Of a stretch of 64,000 nucleotides of DNA, positions 26,185 to 37,203 are shown one piece after another. Both the position numbers and the translations under genes were made by a program. The stretch's first letter is position 1, and every line of letters starts with the position of its first letter. Location: positions 62,001 through 126,000 of the forward strand of contig NZ_BAAAUX010000003.1 of NCBI RefSeq assembly GCF_039534165.1, read 5' to 3'. This stretch comes from Saccharopolyspora_D taberi (lineage in GTDB: Bacteria > Actinomycetota > Actinomycetes > Mycobacteriales > Pseudonocardiaceae). A model generated the notes under the pieces. It worked only from the letters and a program-made list of their open reading frames with translations. It was not told the origin of the DNA and ran no database searches.

Positions 26185-26388
26185 ATGGCACAGGGCACTG
26201 TGAAGTGGTTCAACTCGGAGAAGGGCTTCGGCTTCATCGCCCCGGACGGTGGCGGCGCTGACGTCTTCGTCCACTACTCGGCGATCGACGGCAACGGCTT
26301 CCGGACCCTCGAGGAGAACCAGACCGTCACCTTCGAGATCACCCAGGGCCAGAAGGGCCCGCAGGCCACCGGCGTGCGCGTGGTCTGA
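26185..26388 (+). CDS. cold-shock protein
   Basis: 67 residues, a single cold-shock domain. RNP1 appears as KGFGFIAPD (about 16-24) and RNP2 as VFVHYSAI (about 30-37), the single-stranded nucleic acid-binding surfaces. The ATG is preceded by GAGGAGACAGAC. The gap from 25976 to 26184 is about 209 bases and holds no gene. It likely includes a long 5' leader, as is usual for csp mRNAs. A very strong terminator follows. Confidence 0.96.
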   Translation: MAQGTVKWFNSEKGFGFIAPDGGGADVFVHYSAIDGNGFRTLEENQTVTFEITQGQKGPQATGVRVV

Positions 26389-26402
26389 GGCCGCTGAGGC
26401 TT

Positions 26403-26441
26403 CGAACGAGCCCCCGTCCGCCCCGGACGGGGGCTCGTTCG
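26403..26441. terminator. 18-base perfect hairpin after the cold-shock gene
   Basis: Bases 26403-26420 and 26424-26441 are perfect inverted complements with a 3-base loop. The stem begins CGAACGAGCCCCC. It isolates the cold-shock gene from the riboswitch-EamA unit. Confidence 0.88.
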
Positions 26442-26507
26442 CGTCCGGTGATCGAAATCGCAGGCGCGCGGTGCGGGGCCGCGGGGTACGGTCGTGCACG
26501 GTTGTGC

Positions 26508-26634
26508 CTAGGGTTCCGCTCCCGCTCCGCCGCGCATCCCACAACCAGGAGCGGTGAGGACCGGTCCGAGCGGCACTGATGAGCACTGCGGGACGTGCTC
26601 ACACATCTGACGGGACAAAAGCCTGGAGGAACCT
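26508..26634 (+). promoter_or_regulatory. ykkC-class riboswitch (guanidine-I-like) upstream of the EamA gene
   Basis: The leader carries the conserved blocks of the ykkC RNA in order: CTAGGGTTCCG (26508-26518), GGTCCGAG (26563-26570) and ACGGGACAAAAGCC (26610-26623). GGTTCC near the 5' end pairs with GGAACC (26628-26633) as the closing stem. A -10-like TACGGT lies at 26487-26492. A transporter gene follows, which best fits the guanidine-I subtype. The ppGpp, PRPP and nucleotide-sensing subtypes share the core, so ligand identity is inferred. Confidence 0.85.
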
Positions 26635-26670
26635 CGATGTCGCGCGCCCGCGCGGCACGGAAAGGGTTCC

Positions 26671-27534
26671 GTGGGCATCGTCGCCGTCCTGCTCGTCATC
26701 GCCGCCGCTTTCGCGCACGCGGGCTGGAACTTCTTCGCCAAGCGCGCTGGCACTGCCGGGCCCGGGTTCGTGTGGCTCGGCGCCGCCTGCTCGACCACCC
26801 TCTACCTGCCGGTCGCGGCGGTCTCCGCGCTGTGGACCGGCTTGCCGGAGTGGGACATCGGCCTGCTCGCCGTGTTCGTCACCGCTGTGCTGCATCTCGG
26901 GTACTTCGTGTTCCTCCAGCGCGGCTACGCCGTCGGGGACATGTCGGTGGTGTACCCGCTGGCCAGGGGCACCGGGCCGATGCTGTCGATGGTCATCGCG
27001 ATCCTGGTGCTGGGCGAGCGGCCCGGCGTGCTTGGCGTCGCCGGAGGGCTGCTGGTCGTGCTCGGGGTGTTCGTCATCGGGTTCTCGGACGGCGTGCCCC
27101 GCTCGGCGGCGAGCTTCGCCGGGATCGGGTTCGGGTTGCTCACCGGTTCCCTGATCGCCCTCTACACCGTCTGGGACGCCTACGCGGTGACCGCGCTCGC
27201 GCTGTCACCGCTGGTGTTCGACTGGGCGAACAACGCCATGCGGACGTTCCTGCTCGCGCCTTACGCCGTGCGGCAGCGCGGGCGGATCGCCGGCATCTGG
27301 CGGGACCACCGGACAGAGGTGCTGGCGGTTGCGGTGCTGTCGCCGCTGGCTTACATCCTGGTGCTGTTCGCGATGCGGATCGCGCCGGTCAGCATGGTCG
27401 CGCCCGCCCGCGAGCTGAGCATCGTGCTCGCCGGGCTGCTGGCGTGGCGAGTCCTCGGCGAGGCCCAGGCCGGACGCCGTCTGGGTGGTGCTGCCGTCGT
27501 GCTGGCCGGAGTCGTGCTGCTCGGCGTTGCGTGA
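26671..27534 (+). CDS. EamA/DMT family transporter
   Basis: 287 residues with about ten membrane helices in two EamA repeats. The first half has AAFAHAGWNFFAKRA and VVYPLARGTGPMLSMVIAI, the second has PVSMVAPARELSIVLAGLLAWRVLGE. The frame is set by the GTG at 26671, with GGAAAGGG just upstream. A well-placed ATG at 26637 reads a different frame and is rejected. It lies directly downstream of the ykkC-type riboswitch, so an exporter of guanidine or a related compound is the leading guess. Confidence 0.88.
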   Translation: MGIVAVLLVIAAAFAHAGWNFFAKRAGTAGPGFVWLGAACSTTLYLPVAAVSALWTGLPEWDIGLLAVFVTAVLHLGYFVFLQRGYAVGDMSVVYPLARGTGPMLSMVIAILVLGERPGVLGVAGGLLVVLGVFVIGFSDGVPRSAASFAGIGFGLLTGSLIALYTVWDAYAVTALALSPLVFDWANNAMRTFLLAPYAVRQRGRIAGIWRDHRTEVLAVAVLSPLAYILVLFAMRIAPVSMVAPARELSIVLAGLLAWRVLGEAQAGRRLGGAAVVLAGVVLLGVA

Positions 27535-27561
27535 ACGCGGTGAGCGGGTATCAACGGGTGC

Positions 27562-27942
27562 ATGGAGATCCTCAGCGGCCGGATGATCGTGCGTCCGGTG
27601 GACCCCGACAGGTCACTGCACTTCTACCGCGACGTCCTCGGGCTGGCCATCTACCGCGAGTTCCCCGGCGGCACCGTGTTCTTTGTCGGGCAGGGCTTCC
27701 TGGAGCTGTCCGGCAGTGCCGACCACGACTCCGGACGGAACCAGGCGCTCTGGTTGCAGGTGCGGGACGTGCGGGCCGAGTTCTCCCGGCTGCGCGGGCT
27801 CGGGGTCACCGTGCGGGCCGAGCCGGAGGTCAAGCCCTGGGGACTGCACGAGGCGTGGCTGGCCGATCCGGACGGGATGCCGATCGTGCTGGTCGAGATC
27901 CCCGCCGACCACCCGCTGCGGGTCGACGTGCGCGAGCCCTGA
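27562..27942 (+). CDS. VOC (glyoxalase/dioxygenase-fold) protein
   Basis: 126 residues with the two beta-alpha-beta repeats of the vicinal oxygen chelate fold: SLHFYRDVLGLAIYREFPGGTV in the first half and HEAWLADPDGMPIVLVEIP in the second. Candidate metal ligands are a His near 18, Glu in FLELSG and Glu in LVEIP. The ATG lies 7 bases after TATCAA (27549-27554) without an SD. The gene is 27 bases after the EamA gene but probably has its own promoter. The substrate is unknown. Confidence 0.85.
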   Translation: MEILSGRMIVRPVDPDRSLHFYRDVLGLAIYREFPGGTVFFVGQGFLELSGSADHDSGRNQALWLQVRDVRAEFSRLRGLGVTVRAEPEVKPWGLHEAWLADPDGMPIVLVEIPADHPLRVDVREP

Positions 27943-28545
27943 TCACACCGTCGCCCGCCGCGCCCGCACCTGCGCCTGCGGCGTCATCCCGCGCGCCCGC
28001 GGTTGCCAGGCCCACGTCTGCACGTCGTCGAACCCGGCGTCCCGGACGTCGGCGTCCAGCCCGGCCCTCCCGCCGGGCAGCCACCGCTCGTGGGTCGAGA
28101 GCAGGAACAGCCCGCCGGGGCGCAGCAGCCGGTGCAGTTCCGCCAGGGCGGCCGGGCGGTCCGGCCACAGCTGCGCGTTGTTCACCGAGATCACCACGTC
28201 GAAGTCCGAGTCCGGGAGCCCGGTCCGCTCGGCGGTGCCGTCCCGAAGTTCCACCTTCCCGGCCTTGACCAGCGCGGCGCACCGGTCGGCCGCGTCCTGC
28301 CGCATCCGCTCCGACGGTTCGATCCCGACGGTCCACGCCGCCTGCTCACCCGCCGCGCGCAGGCCGATGCCGGGACCGGGGCCGATGACCGCGACCCGTT
28401 CGGTGCCGCGCAGCTTCGCGAGCCGCACCACCTGGAGTTCGGTCTCGGCGTTGGCGCGGGCCATCAGCATCCCGCCGACGTGGCCGAGCAGACCGCGCGG
28501 ATGTCCGAAGGCGAGGTCGAGGGCGCGGGATCGCAAGCCGTTCAT
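27943..28545 (-). CDS. class I SAM-dependent methyltransferase
   Basis: 200 residues. The SAM-binding motif I is VAVIGPGPGIGLRAA (about 50-64). Further motifs are an acidic residue in GIEPSERM, VVISVNNAQLW (motif II region) and LLRPGGLFLLSTHERW. The ATG at 28545 gives a compact protein. Longer frames upstream run antisense to lepA and are not credible. The stop abuts the convergent VOC gene. The methylated substrate cannot be told from the sequence. Confidence 0.87.
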   Translation of the reverse strand: MNGLRSRALDLAFGHPRGLLGHVGGMLMARANAETELQVVRLAKLRGTERVAVIGPGPGIGLRAAGEQAAWTVGIEPSERMRQDAADRCAALVKAGKVELRDGTAERTGLPDSDFDVVISVNNAQLWPDRPAALAELHRLLRPGGLFLLSTHERWLPGGRAGLDADVRDAGFDDVQTWAWQPRARGMTPQAQVRARRATV

Positions 28546-28683
28546 ACGACCAGCACAACACCGGTCCCAGCAGGTCGGCATCGGGGAAGACCCGGAGTTG
28601 GGCACCGGGCACGCGCGACGCCGTGGGACCATGGGGTGAATCCACCCGAGCTTCCCGCACGGACCACCCCCAAGGATTACTGA

Positions 28684-30534
<1,851 letters not shown>

Positions 30535-30555
30535 CGCTCGGTGTTCGCGCGATAA

Positions 30556-30774
30556 CTCTCCGTCGGTGCTCTCTGGTTGGCTTTCCGTCAGCTCGGAGTG
30601 CCGAGCTACTGGGTGATCGACCCCCTCGTGCCACGTCTGACGGCGTTCGAGCTCAACGACGAAGACGAGTACGAGCTGATCGCCAAGGCGAGCGGCCCCG
30701 AGGTGTTCGAGGCGCAGCGGCCGTTCCCGGTGTCCGTGGTTCCGGCTGAACTGCTGCCGCGCAAGCGACCTTGA
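30556..30774 (+). pseudogene. remnant of a Uma2 family (DUF820) endonuclease-like gene
   Basis: Only the C-terminal third survives: LGVPSYWVIDPLVPRLTAF, an acidic stretch, then RPFPVSVVPAELL, the usual end of Uma2 proteins. An in-frame TAA at 30553 cuts it off, and the N-terminal 120 or so residues with the PD-(D/E)xK core are missing. A TTG at 30577 could start a 65-residue peptide, but I see no SD. It lies between lepA and a terminator. Confidence 0.75.
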
Positions 30775-30779
30775 CCGGT

Positions 30780-30810
30780 TGAACCGGCAGCCGTGGTGGC
30801 TGCCGGTTCA
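30780..30810. terminator. bidirectional hairpin at the end of ramB
   Basis: TGAACCGGCAGCC (30780-30792) and GGCTGCCGGTTCA (30798-30810) pair perfectly over 13 bases with a 5-base loop. The right arm includes the ramB stop codon. Confidence 0.8.
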
Positions 30811-32274
30811 CACCTGGTGGGACTCCAGGAACGAGTACACGTCCGCCTCGTCGACGCCGGGGAAGGTGTCCGACGGCAGCGCGGCCAGGACGTGCGAGTG
30901 CGCCCGGGCCGACGGCCACACCATGCCCTGCCAGCGGCTGGCCAGCTCGGCGGGCGGGCGCTGGCAGCACTCGCCGTTGGGGCACATCGACTTCGAGTGG
31001 TTGGTGGTGTCGCGGCCGCGGAACCAGCGGGACTCGGTGTAGGGGACGCCGAGGGTGATCGCGAAGTCCCGGCCGCGGCTGGGGTCGACGTGGGCGACGC
31101 ACCAGTGCGTGGCGCCCGGCTTGTCGGTGTACTGGTAGTACGTCGAGTAGCGGTCCTGGGAGGCGAAGACCTGCCTGCCCGCCCAGTAGCGGCACATCCG
31201 CTGGCCCTCGATCGCGCCCGCCGGGTCGCTGGGGAAGACCAGGCCGTCGTTCTCGTACGCCTTGTAGATGATGCCGGTCTCGTCGTTGCGGACGAAGTGG
31301 CAGACCAGCCCCAGGTACTCGGTGGCCAGGTTGGTGAACCGGTGCGCGGCCATCTCGTAGGACACCGAGAACACGTCGCGCAGGTCCTCGACCGCCAGGT
31401 CGCGCTCCTGCTTGGCCTGCTGGAGGAAGCTGACCGCCGCGCGCTCCGGCACCAGCACCGCGGCGGCGAAGTAGTTCGCCTCCACCCGCTGGCGCAGGAA
31501 GTCGGCGAAGTCGCGGGGCTGGCTGTGCCCGAGGGTCAGGTGGCCGAGGGTCTGCAGCAGGATCGTGCGCGGGCTGTGCATGCCCAGCGACTCCCGGCGC
31601 AGGAAGATCCGGTGGTGGCGCAGGTCGGTCACCGACCGCACCGAGCGCGGCAGGTCGTTGACGAACCGCAGGCCGTAGCCGAGGTGGGTGGCGATCGACT
31701 GGATCACGCCCTCGGACAGCGCGCCGCCGGTGTAGCCGACCTTGTCCAGGATCTCGGCGGCGGCCTTCTCGATCTCGGGGAAGTAGTTCCCGTGCTCGCG
31801 CATGGTGCGGCGCAGCTCGGCGTTGGCCTTGCGCGCCTCCTCCGGGGTGGCGACCTGCTTGGTCTCCCGGCGCTTGAGCTCCTCGTAGAGGGCGAGCACG
31901 TGCTCCAGCGCCTCGGTCGGCACCCGCTTGCCGACCTTCAGCGGCGGCAGCGTCAGCCGCTGGTACAGCGGGTCGAGCTGGGCCTGCTCCACCGCGATCT
32001 CCAGCTCGGCGCGGCGGTTCGGCGGTTTTTTCGACAGGAGTTCGTCGACCGTGCTGCCCAGGGCCTCGGCCAGGGCGCGCAGCAGCGACAGCTTCGGCTC
32101 GCGGTGCCCGTTCTCCAGCAGCGACAGCTGCGACGGCGCCCGTCCGACCCGTTCGCCCAGCTCAACCAGGGTGAGCCCGGCGGCCCGGCGGAGGTGCCGC
32201 AACCGCTGACCGAACACCAGAAGGTCCTGGTCGGTAGAAAAATTACGGTCTTCTTCGGTGATGAACTCCGGCAT
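30808..32274 (-). CDS. ramB: RamB-like transcriptional regulator of acetate/glyoxylate metabolism
   Basis: 488 residues. The N-terminal XRE HTH (about 20-80) includes LTLVELGERVGRAPSQLSLLE. A peptidase-like segment follows, with LLQTLGHLTLGHS near 240, then a C-terminal ScfR-type domain with several cysteines (MCRYWAGRQ, SMCPNGECC). This is the architecture of RamB, which binds in front of isocitrate lyase genes in Corynebacterium and Mycobacterium. Here it is divergent from aceA across a 119-base gap, strongly suggesting the same target. AT-rich repeats in the gap may be its sites. Confidence 0.93.
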   Translation of the reverse strand: MPEFITEEDRNFSTDQDLLVFGQRLRHLRRAAGLTLVELGERVGRAPSQLSLLENGHREPKLSLLRALAEALGSTVDELLSKKPPNRRAELEIAVEQAQLDPLYQRLTLPPLKVGKRVPTEALEHVLALYEELKRRETKQVATPEEARKANAELRRTMREHGNYFPEIEKAAAEILDKVGYTGGALSEGVIQSIATHLGYGLRFVNDLPRSVRSVTDLRHHRIFLRRESLGMHSPRTILLQTLGHLTLGHSQPRDFADFLRQRVEANYFAAAVLVPERAAVSFLQQAKQERDLAVEDLRDVFSVSYEMAAHRFTNLATEYLGLVCHFVRNDETGIIYKAYENDGLVFPSDPAGAIEGQRMCRYWAGRQVFASQDRYSTYYQYTDKPGATHWCVAHVDPSRGRDFAITLGVPYTESRWFRGRDTTNHSKSMCPNGECCQRPPAELASRWQGMVWPSARAHSHVLAALPSDTFPGVDEADVYSFLESHQV

Positions 32275-32314
32275 GGCGTTGATGCTAACAGAAAAATCGA
32301 GAAAATTACTACGG
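32236..32314. promoter_or_regulatory. three AGAAAAWT-type direct repeats between ramB and aceA
   Basis: AGAAAAATTACGG (32236-32248, just inside ramB), AGAAAAATCGAG (32290-32301) and AGAAAATTACTACGG (32300-32314) share the core AGAAAA(A)T. They stand out as AT-rich in a GC-rich genome. They are candidate RamB sites, though not the exact Corynebacterium consensus. Confidence 0.45.
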
Positions 32315-32393
32315 AATTCCTGTCGTCTTTCGGTTGTGCGCCGCCAAGACTGAGTTCATCACGCCGCGAGAGCCTCCCTGAAAGGTGAACACC

Positions 32394-33701
<1,308 letters not shown>

Positions 33702-33714
33702 AGCGGGTAGGACC

Positions 33715-33746
33715 GTGGGCCGCCCGTTCCTGCGCGGGCGGCCCAC
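33715..33746 (+). terminator. first hairpin after aceA
   Basis: GTGGGCCGCCCG (33715-33726) and CGGGCGGCCCAC (33735-33746) pair perfectly over 12 bases with an 8-base loop. Confidence 0.75.
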
Positions 33747-33800
33747 CCAAGACGCACCAGCGGCCCTGTGGCGGGGTGTCGGATAGATCGCGATGGTGCG

Positions 33801-33837
33801 AGTGGGCGGGAACCCAGGCGTCGGGTTCCCGCCCACT
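33801..33837 (+). terminator. second hairpin after aceA, with T-rich tail
   Basis: AGTGGGCGGGAACCC (33801-33815) and GGGTTCCCGCCCACT (33823-33837) pair perfectly over 15 bases, followed by TCTTGTTGTG. Together with the first hairpin it gives a tandem terminator within the 214-base gap, which holds no gene. Confidence 0.85.
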
Positions 33838-33915
33838 TCTTGTTGTGACCGGCGGCGTTCACAGGTCCTGAACGAGCGCTGCGCCCGGCTGCCGAGCGGA
33901 GTTAGGGTCCGGAAC

Positions 33916-34965
33916 ATGATCACGAATCGACCGGTACCGGTGATCGCCGCGCCGATGGCGGGCGGTGTCTCCACGCCCGCGCTGGCCGCGGCCGTGAGCT
34001 CGGCGGGCGGACTGGGGTTCCTCGCCGCGGGCTACCTCTCCGAACAAGCCCTGCGAACGCAGATCGAGCAGACCCGGGAGCTCACCGACGAGCCCTTCGG
34101 CGTCAACCTGTTCGTGCCGGGTGCCCGCCGCGACGCCGATCTCGGCCCGTACCAGGAGGCCGTCGAGGCGGAGGCGGCGCGCTACGGCGTGCGGGCGGGG
34201 ACTCCGCACTGGGACGACGACGACTACCAGGCGAAGGTCGAGCTGGTGATCGCCGAGCGGGTTCCGGTGGTGTCGTTCACCTTCGGCGCACCGAGCAAAT
34301 CCACAGTGGACAGGCTGCACGAGGTCGGCGCCGAGGTGGCCGTGACCGTGACGACCCCGCAGGAGGCCCGGATCGCGGCCGAGGCCGGTGCGGACGTGCT
34401 TTGCGTGCAGGGCTCCGAGGCGGGCGGGCACCGCGCGACCTTCGAGGACGACGAGCGGTTCTCCGGCGGCGGCCCGCTCTACGGGCTGCTCGCGGCGCTC
34501 CGGGTGATCTCCGCCGAGGTGGACCTCCCGCTGGTCGCGGCCGGTGGGCTGGTGCGCGGCGCGGACGTCGCCGCGGTGCTGTCGGCGGGTGCGGTCGCCG
34601 CGCAGCTGGGCACCGCGTTCCTGGTCTGCGAGGAGGCGGGCACCCAGCCCACCCAGCGCGAGGCGATCGCGGCCGGTGCCCGTGAGACCGAGCTGACCAG
34701 GGCTTTCAGTGGGCGTCCGGCCCGGGGGCTGGTGAACCGGTTCCTCACCGAGCACCGCGCCGACGCGCCTGCCGCGTACCCGCAGCTGCACCACCTGACC
34801 AAGCCGGTGCGCGGGGCCGCGGGCAAGGCGGGCGACCCGGAGGCGATGTCACTGTGGGCGGGTCAGACCTACGCGCAGGCCCGGCCGATGCGGGCCGCCG
34901 GGCTGGTGCGGGTGCTGGTCGACGAGGCCCGGGAGGCGCTGGACTCGGTCCGCCGGGTGCTGTGA
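33916..34965 (+). CDS. nitronate monooxygenase family flavoprotein
   Basis: 349 residues in a TIM-barrel with FMN. The opening PVIAAPMAGGVSTPALAAAV, QGSEAGGHR (about 175-183, containing the catalytic-base His region) and VAAGGLVRGADVAAVLSAGA (phosphate-binding loop, about 212-231) define the family, which oxidises alkyl nitronates such as propionate 3-nitronate. The ATG at 33916 lies 7 bases after TAGGGT (33903-33908), leaderless in style. Upstream in-frame codons overlap the aceA terminator and are rejected. Confidence 0.9.
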   Translation: MITNRPVPVIAAPMAGGVSTPALAAAVSSAGGLGFLAAGYLSEQALRTQIEQTRELTDEPFGVNLFVPGARRDADLGPYQEAVEAEAARYGVRAGTPHWDDDDYQAKVELVIAERVPVVSFTFGAPSKSTVDRLHEVGAEVAVTVTTPQEARIAAEAGADVLCVQGSEAGGHRATFEDDERFSGGGPLYGLLAALRVISAEVDLPLVAAGGLVRGADVAAVLSAGAVAAQLGTAFLVCEEAGTQPTQREAIAAGARETELTRAFSGRPARGLVNRFLTEHRADAPAAYPQLHHLTKPVRGAAGKAGDPEAMSLWAGQTYAQARPMRAAGLVRVLVDEAREALDSVRRVL

Positions 34966-34999
34966 CCGGGCGGAGCGGGCGCCGATTAGGTTGGGGCGC

Positions 35000-35629
35000 G
35001 TGGGTTACGTCGAATCGGTGAACGTCGCGGTGGTGTGGACCGGTGCCTGGACGGGGCGGGCCGGCCGGACGGGGATCGACAAGCGCCCGGTCACCGGACC
35101 GGTCGAGTTCACCGGGACCGGCGTGACCGGTGACTCCGTGTGCGACACCAAGCACCACGGCGCGTGGTACCAGGCGGCCTACTCCTTCGACGTCGAGGAG
35201 CTGCGGTACTGGTCCGCCGAGCTGGGCCGGGAGCTCGTCCCGGGCAACGCCGGGGAGAACCTGAGCCTGACAGGCCAGGACACCAGCGCCGCGGTGATCG
35301 GGGAGCGCTGGCGGATCGGCTCGGCGGTGCTGCGCGTGACCGGGCCCCGCCAGCCGTGCCGGGTCTTCCAGGGCTTCTGGGACGTCGAGCAGTTCATCAA
35401 GCTCTTCACCGAGCACGGCCGTCCCGGCGCGTACCTCGCGGTCGAGGAAGCGGGCCGGATCACCGCGGGCGACGGCGTCGAGGTGATCTCCCGGCCCGAG
35501 CACGGGGTGACGGTGGGCGACGTGTTCGCCCTGACCATGCAACGACGTGGCGAGCTGTCCGAGCACGTCGCACCCGTTCTCCCGGACCTGCCGGAGAAGT
35601 GGCGGGCCAAGGTCGCCAAGGCGCTGTGA
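35000..35629 (+). CDS. MOSC domain protein (YiiM-like)
   Basis: 209 residues. The MOSC core has VTGDSVCDTKHHGAWYQAAY, NAGENLSLTG and the invariant cysteine in GPRQPCRVFQGF (about 119), expected to bind the molybdenum cofactor or its sulfur. The C-terminal extension resembles the YiiM 3-alpha domain. YiiM reduces N-hydroxylated base analogues in E. coli. The GTG at 35000 follows TAGGTT (34987-34992) by 7 bases without an SD. Confidence 0.87.
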   Translation: MGYVESVNVAVVWTGAWTGRAGRTGIDKRPVTGPVEFTGTGVTGDSVCDTKHHGAWYQAAYSFDVEELRYWSAELGRELVPGNAGENLSLTGQDTSAAVIGERWRIGSAVLRVTGPRQPCRVFQGFWDVEQFIKLFTEHGRPGAYLAVEEAGRITAGDGVEVISRPEHGVTVGDVFALTMQRRGELSEHVAPVLPDLPEKWRAKVAKAL

Positions 35630-35633
35630 TCCC

Positions 35634-36620
35634 TCAGCGCCGCGCGCATTCGACGATGCAGTAGCCGTTGTCGAGCCGGTTGACCTCGGCGACGGTCAGG
35701 CCGGCGGTCACCGCGACGCGGTCCAGCGCGTCGAGGTCGCGCAGCCGCCCGCCGACGTAGATCATCATCCGCAGGTCCAGCTCGGTGAACAGCTTCATCA
35801 CCCCGGGACCGGCGACCACTTCGATCACGACGACCCGCCCCGCGGCCTCCGCGCAGCGGCGCAGGATTCGCACCGCGTCGTCGTCATCCCAGTCACCGAG
35901 GACGTCGCAGAGCACCACGGCGTCGGCTTCGACCGGCAACGGCTCGAAGAAGTCCGCCGCCACCACCTCGGTCCGGTCCGCCAAGCCGTTCGCGCGGAAG
36001 TGCTCGGCGGCGTTGCGGACCGGGCCCTTCCGGTCGAGGAGGATCCCCCGCAACCCCGGATGGGTGCGCAGGATCTCGGCCAGCAGCACGCCCTTGCCGC
36101 CACCGACGTCGGCGACCCGCGCGAACCGGCTCCAGTCGTGGCCGGACGCGACGGCGGGCGCGAGACTTCGCGTCTTGGCCTCCATCAGCGCGTCGAAGGA
36201 GTCCGAGAGCCGGTCGCTGTGCGCGAGGTCTTCCCAGAACGTCCGGCCGAACGCCGTGGGGTAGGCGGTGTGGTGGCCGCGCACCTGCTCGATGAGTTCG
36301 ACGAAGGCGAGGTCCGCGCGACCGACCGCCCCGTCGAGGTCGAGCCAGGCGCGGGCGCCGTCGTCGCCCTCCAGCGCCCGCGACGCCCGGTTCGGCCCGA
36401 ACACGCCGGGCTCGGGTTCGCTGAACAGGCCGCGGTGCACCAGGAACCGCAGCACCCGGCCGAGCGGGTCGGGATCCGCGCCGCAGCGGCGGGCGAGTTC
36501 GGCCAGCGGCAGCGGACCGCCGCTGACCTCGTCGGCGATCCGCAGCGTGGCCACCGTCCGCACGGCGAAGGGCGTGGTCAGATCCGCCATCGCCCAGACG
36601 TCCAGCGGATCGCGGGGCAT
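35634..36620 (-). CDS. SAM-dependent O-methyltransferase, plant-COMT/hydroxyneurosporene type
   Basis: 328 residues. An N-terminal winged-helix dimerisation domain (about 10-90) is followed by a Rossmann domain with ARVADVGGGKGVLLAEIL (about 162-179), LLDRKGPV and the catalytic-region ADAVVLCDVLGDWDDDDAVRIL. Methyltransferases with this architecture modify phenolic or polyketide hydroxyls. The start ATG at 36620 is 6 bases after TACGCT on the minus strand with no SD. No pathway genes surround it, so its substrate is unknown. Confidence 0.88.
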   Translation of the reverse strand: MPRDPLDVWAMADLTTPFAVRTVATLRIADEVSGGPLPLAELARRCGADPDPLGRVLRFLVHRGLFSEPEPGVFGPNRASRALEGDDGARAWLDLDGAVGRADLAFVELIEQVRGHHTAYPTAFGRTFWEDLAHSDRLSDSFDALMEAKTRSLAPAVASGHDWSRFARVADVGGGKGVLLAEILRTHPGLRGILLDRKGPVRNAAEHFRANGLADRTEVVAADFFEPLPVEADAVVLCDVLGDWDDDDAVRILRRCAEAAGRVVVIEVVAGPGVMKLFTELDLRMMIYVGGRLRDLDALDRVAVTAGLTVAEVNRLDNGYCIVECARR

Positions 36621-36679
36621 GTTCCGAGCGTAGCCAGCAGCGGGCGGTTCCGCGTGGCGACCGTCCACTGCGGACCGGG

Positions 36680-37192
36680 TCAGCCCGCGGGCGGGCCGGG
36701 TTCCGCGGGCCGGCTTGTGGCCGGGGGTTCGCCCGGGAAGCTCGGTTGGCTCGAGATCGGAGGTTCGCCCGGGGCGCTCGGTTCCGCGGGGTGGCTTGAG
36801 ATCGGAGGTTCCCCGGGGACGCTCGGTTCCGCGGGGTGGCTCGACGTCGGGGGCTCCACCGGGAAGCTCGGCTCCGGGGGTCGGCTCGACGTGGGAGCGG
36901 GCGGGAACTCGGGCACCGGCTGGGAGGTCTCCGGCGGCGCCGGACGCGGCTCCTCCACGACCGGCGCTCCCGGACCGGCGGGCTGGATCTCCGGCGCCAC
37001 GCCGGCGAACGCCGCGGCCCCGAACACGACCCCGCCGACCACCGCGGTCAGCCCGCCCACCGACAGCGCCCAGCGGGTGCGAACCTGCCTGCGGCCCCGC
37101 CGGATCACCTCCTCGCGCCGGATGTCGAGTTCCGGTTCGCCGGTGACCGCTCGGTTCAGCATGGTTCGGATCTCCTCGTCGTCCCAGTTCAT
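36680..37192 (-). CDS. membrane-anchored protein with Pro-rich 15-residue repeats, sigma-associated
   Basis: 170 residues. A charged cytoplasmic N terminus (MNWDDEEIRTMLNRAV) with an RRGRRQVR patch is followed by one membrane span (about 43-63). The outside tail is made of Pro/Glu/Ser repeats such as PGEPPISSHPAEPSA. It starts 11 bases after the sigma gene stop, with AAAGGGAG as SD, so it is co-transcribed. The position suggests an anti-sigma or signal-relay role, but no zinc-finger anti-sigma motif is visible. Confidence 0.8.
   Translation of the reverse strand: MNWDDEEIRTMLNRAVTGEPELDIRREEVIRRGRRQVRTRWALSVGGLTAVVGGVVFGAAAFAGVAPEIQPAGPGAPVVEEPRPAPPETSQPVPEFPPAPTSSRPPEPSFPVEPPTSSHPAEPSVPGEPPISSHPAEPSAPGEPPISSQPSFPGEPPATSRPAEPGPPAG
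36728..36898 (-). repeat. coding tandem repeat, 45-base unit
   Basis: Four imperfect units (one shortened to 36 bases at 36728-36763, then 36764-36808, 36809-36853 and 36854-36898) encode the Pro-rich tail. The reading frame is kept in every unit. Confidence 0.75.
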
Positions 37193-37203
37193 CGGACTCC
37201 CTT

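Noticed and set aside
26637..28268. Long open frame starting at the ATG behind the riboswitch
   Set aside because: Its product is Arg-rich and featureless. The overlapping frame from 26671 encodes a clean EamA transporter.
36680..37192. Zinc-binding anti-sigma factor
   Set aside because: No HxxxCxxC motif is present. The protein has no cysteine or histidine cluster in its cytoplasmic part.
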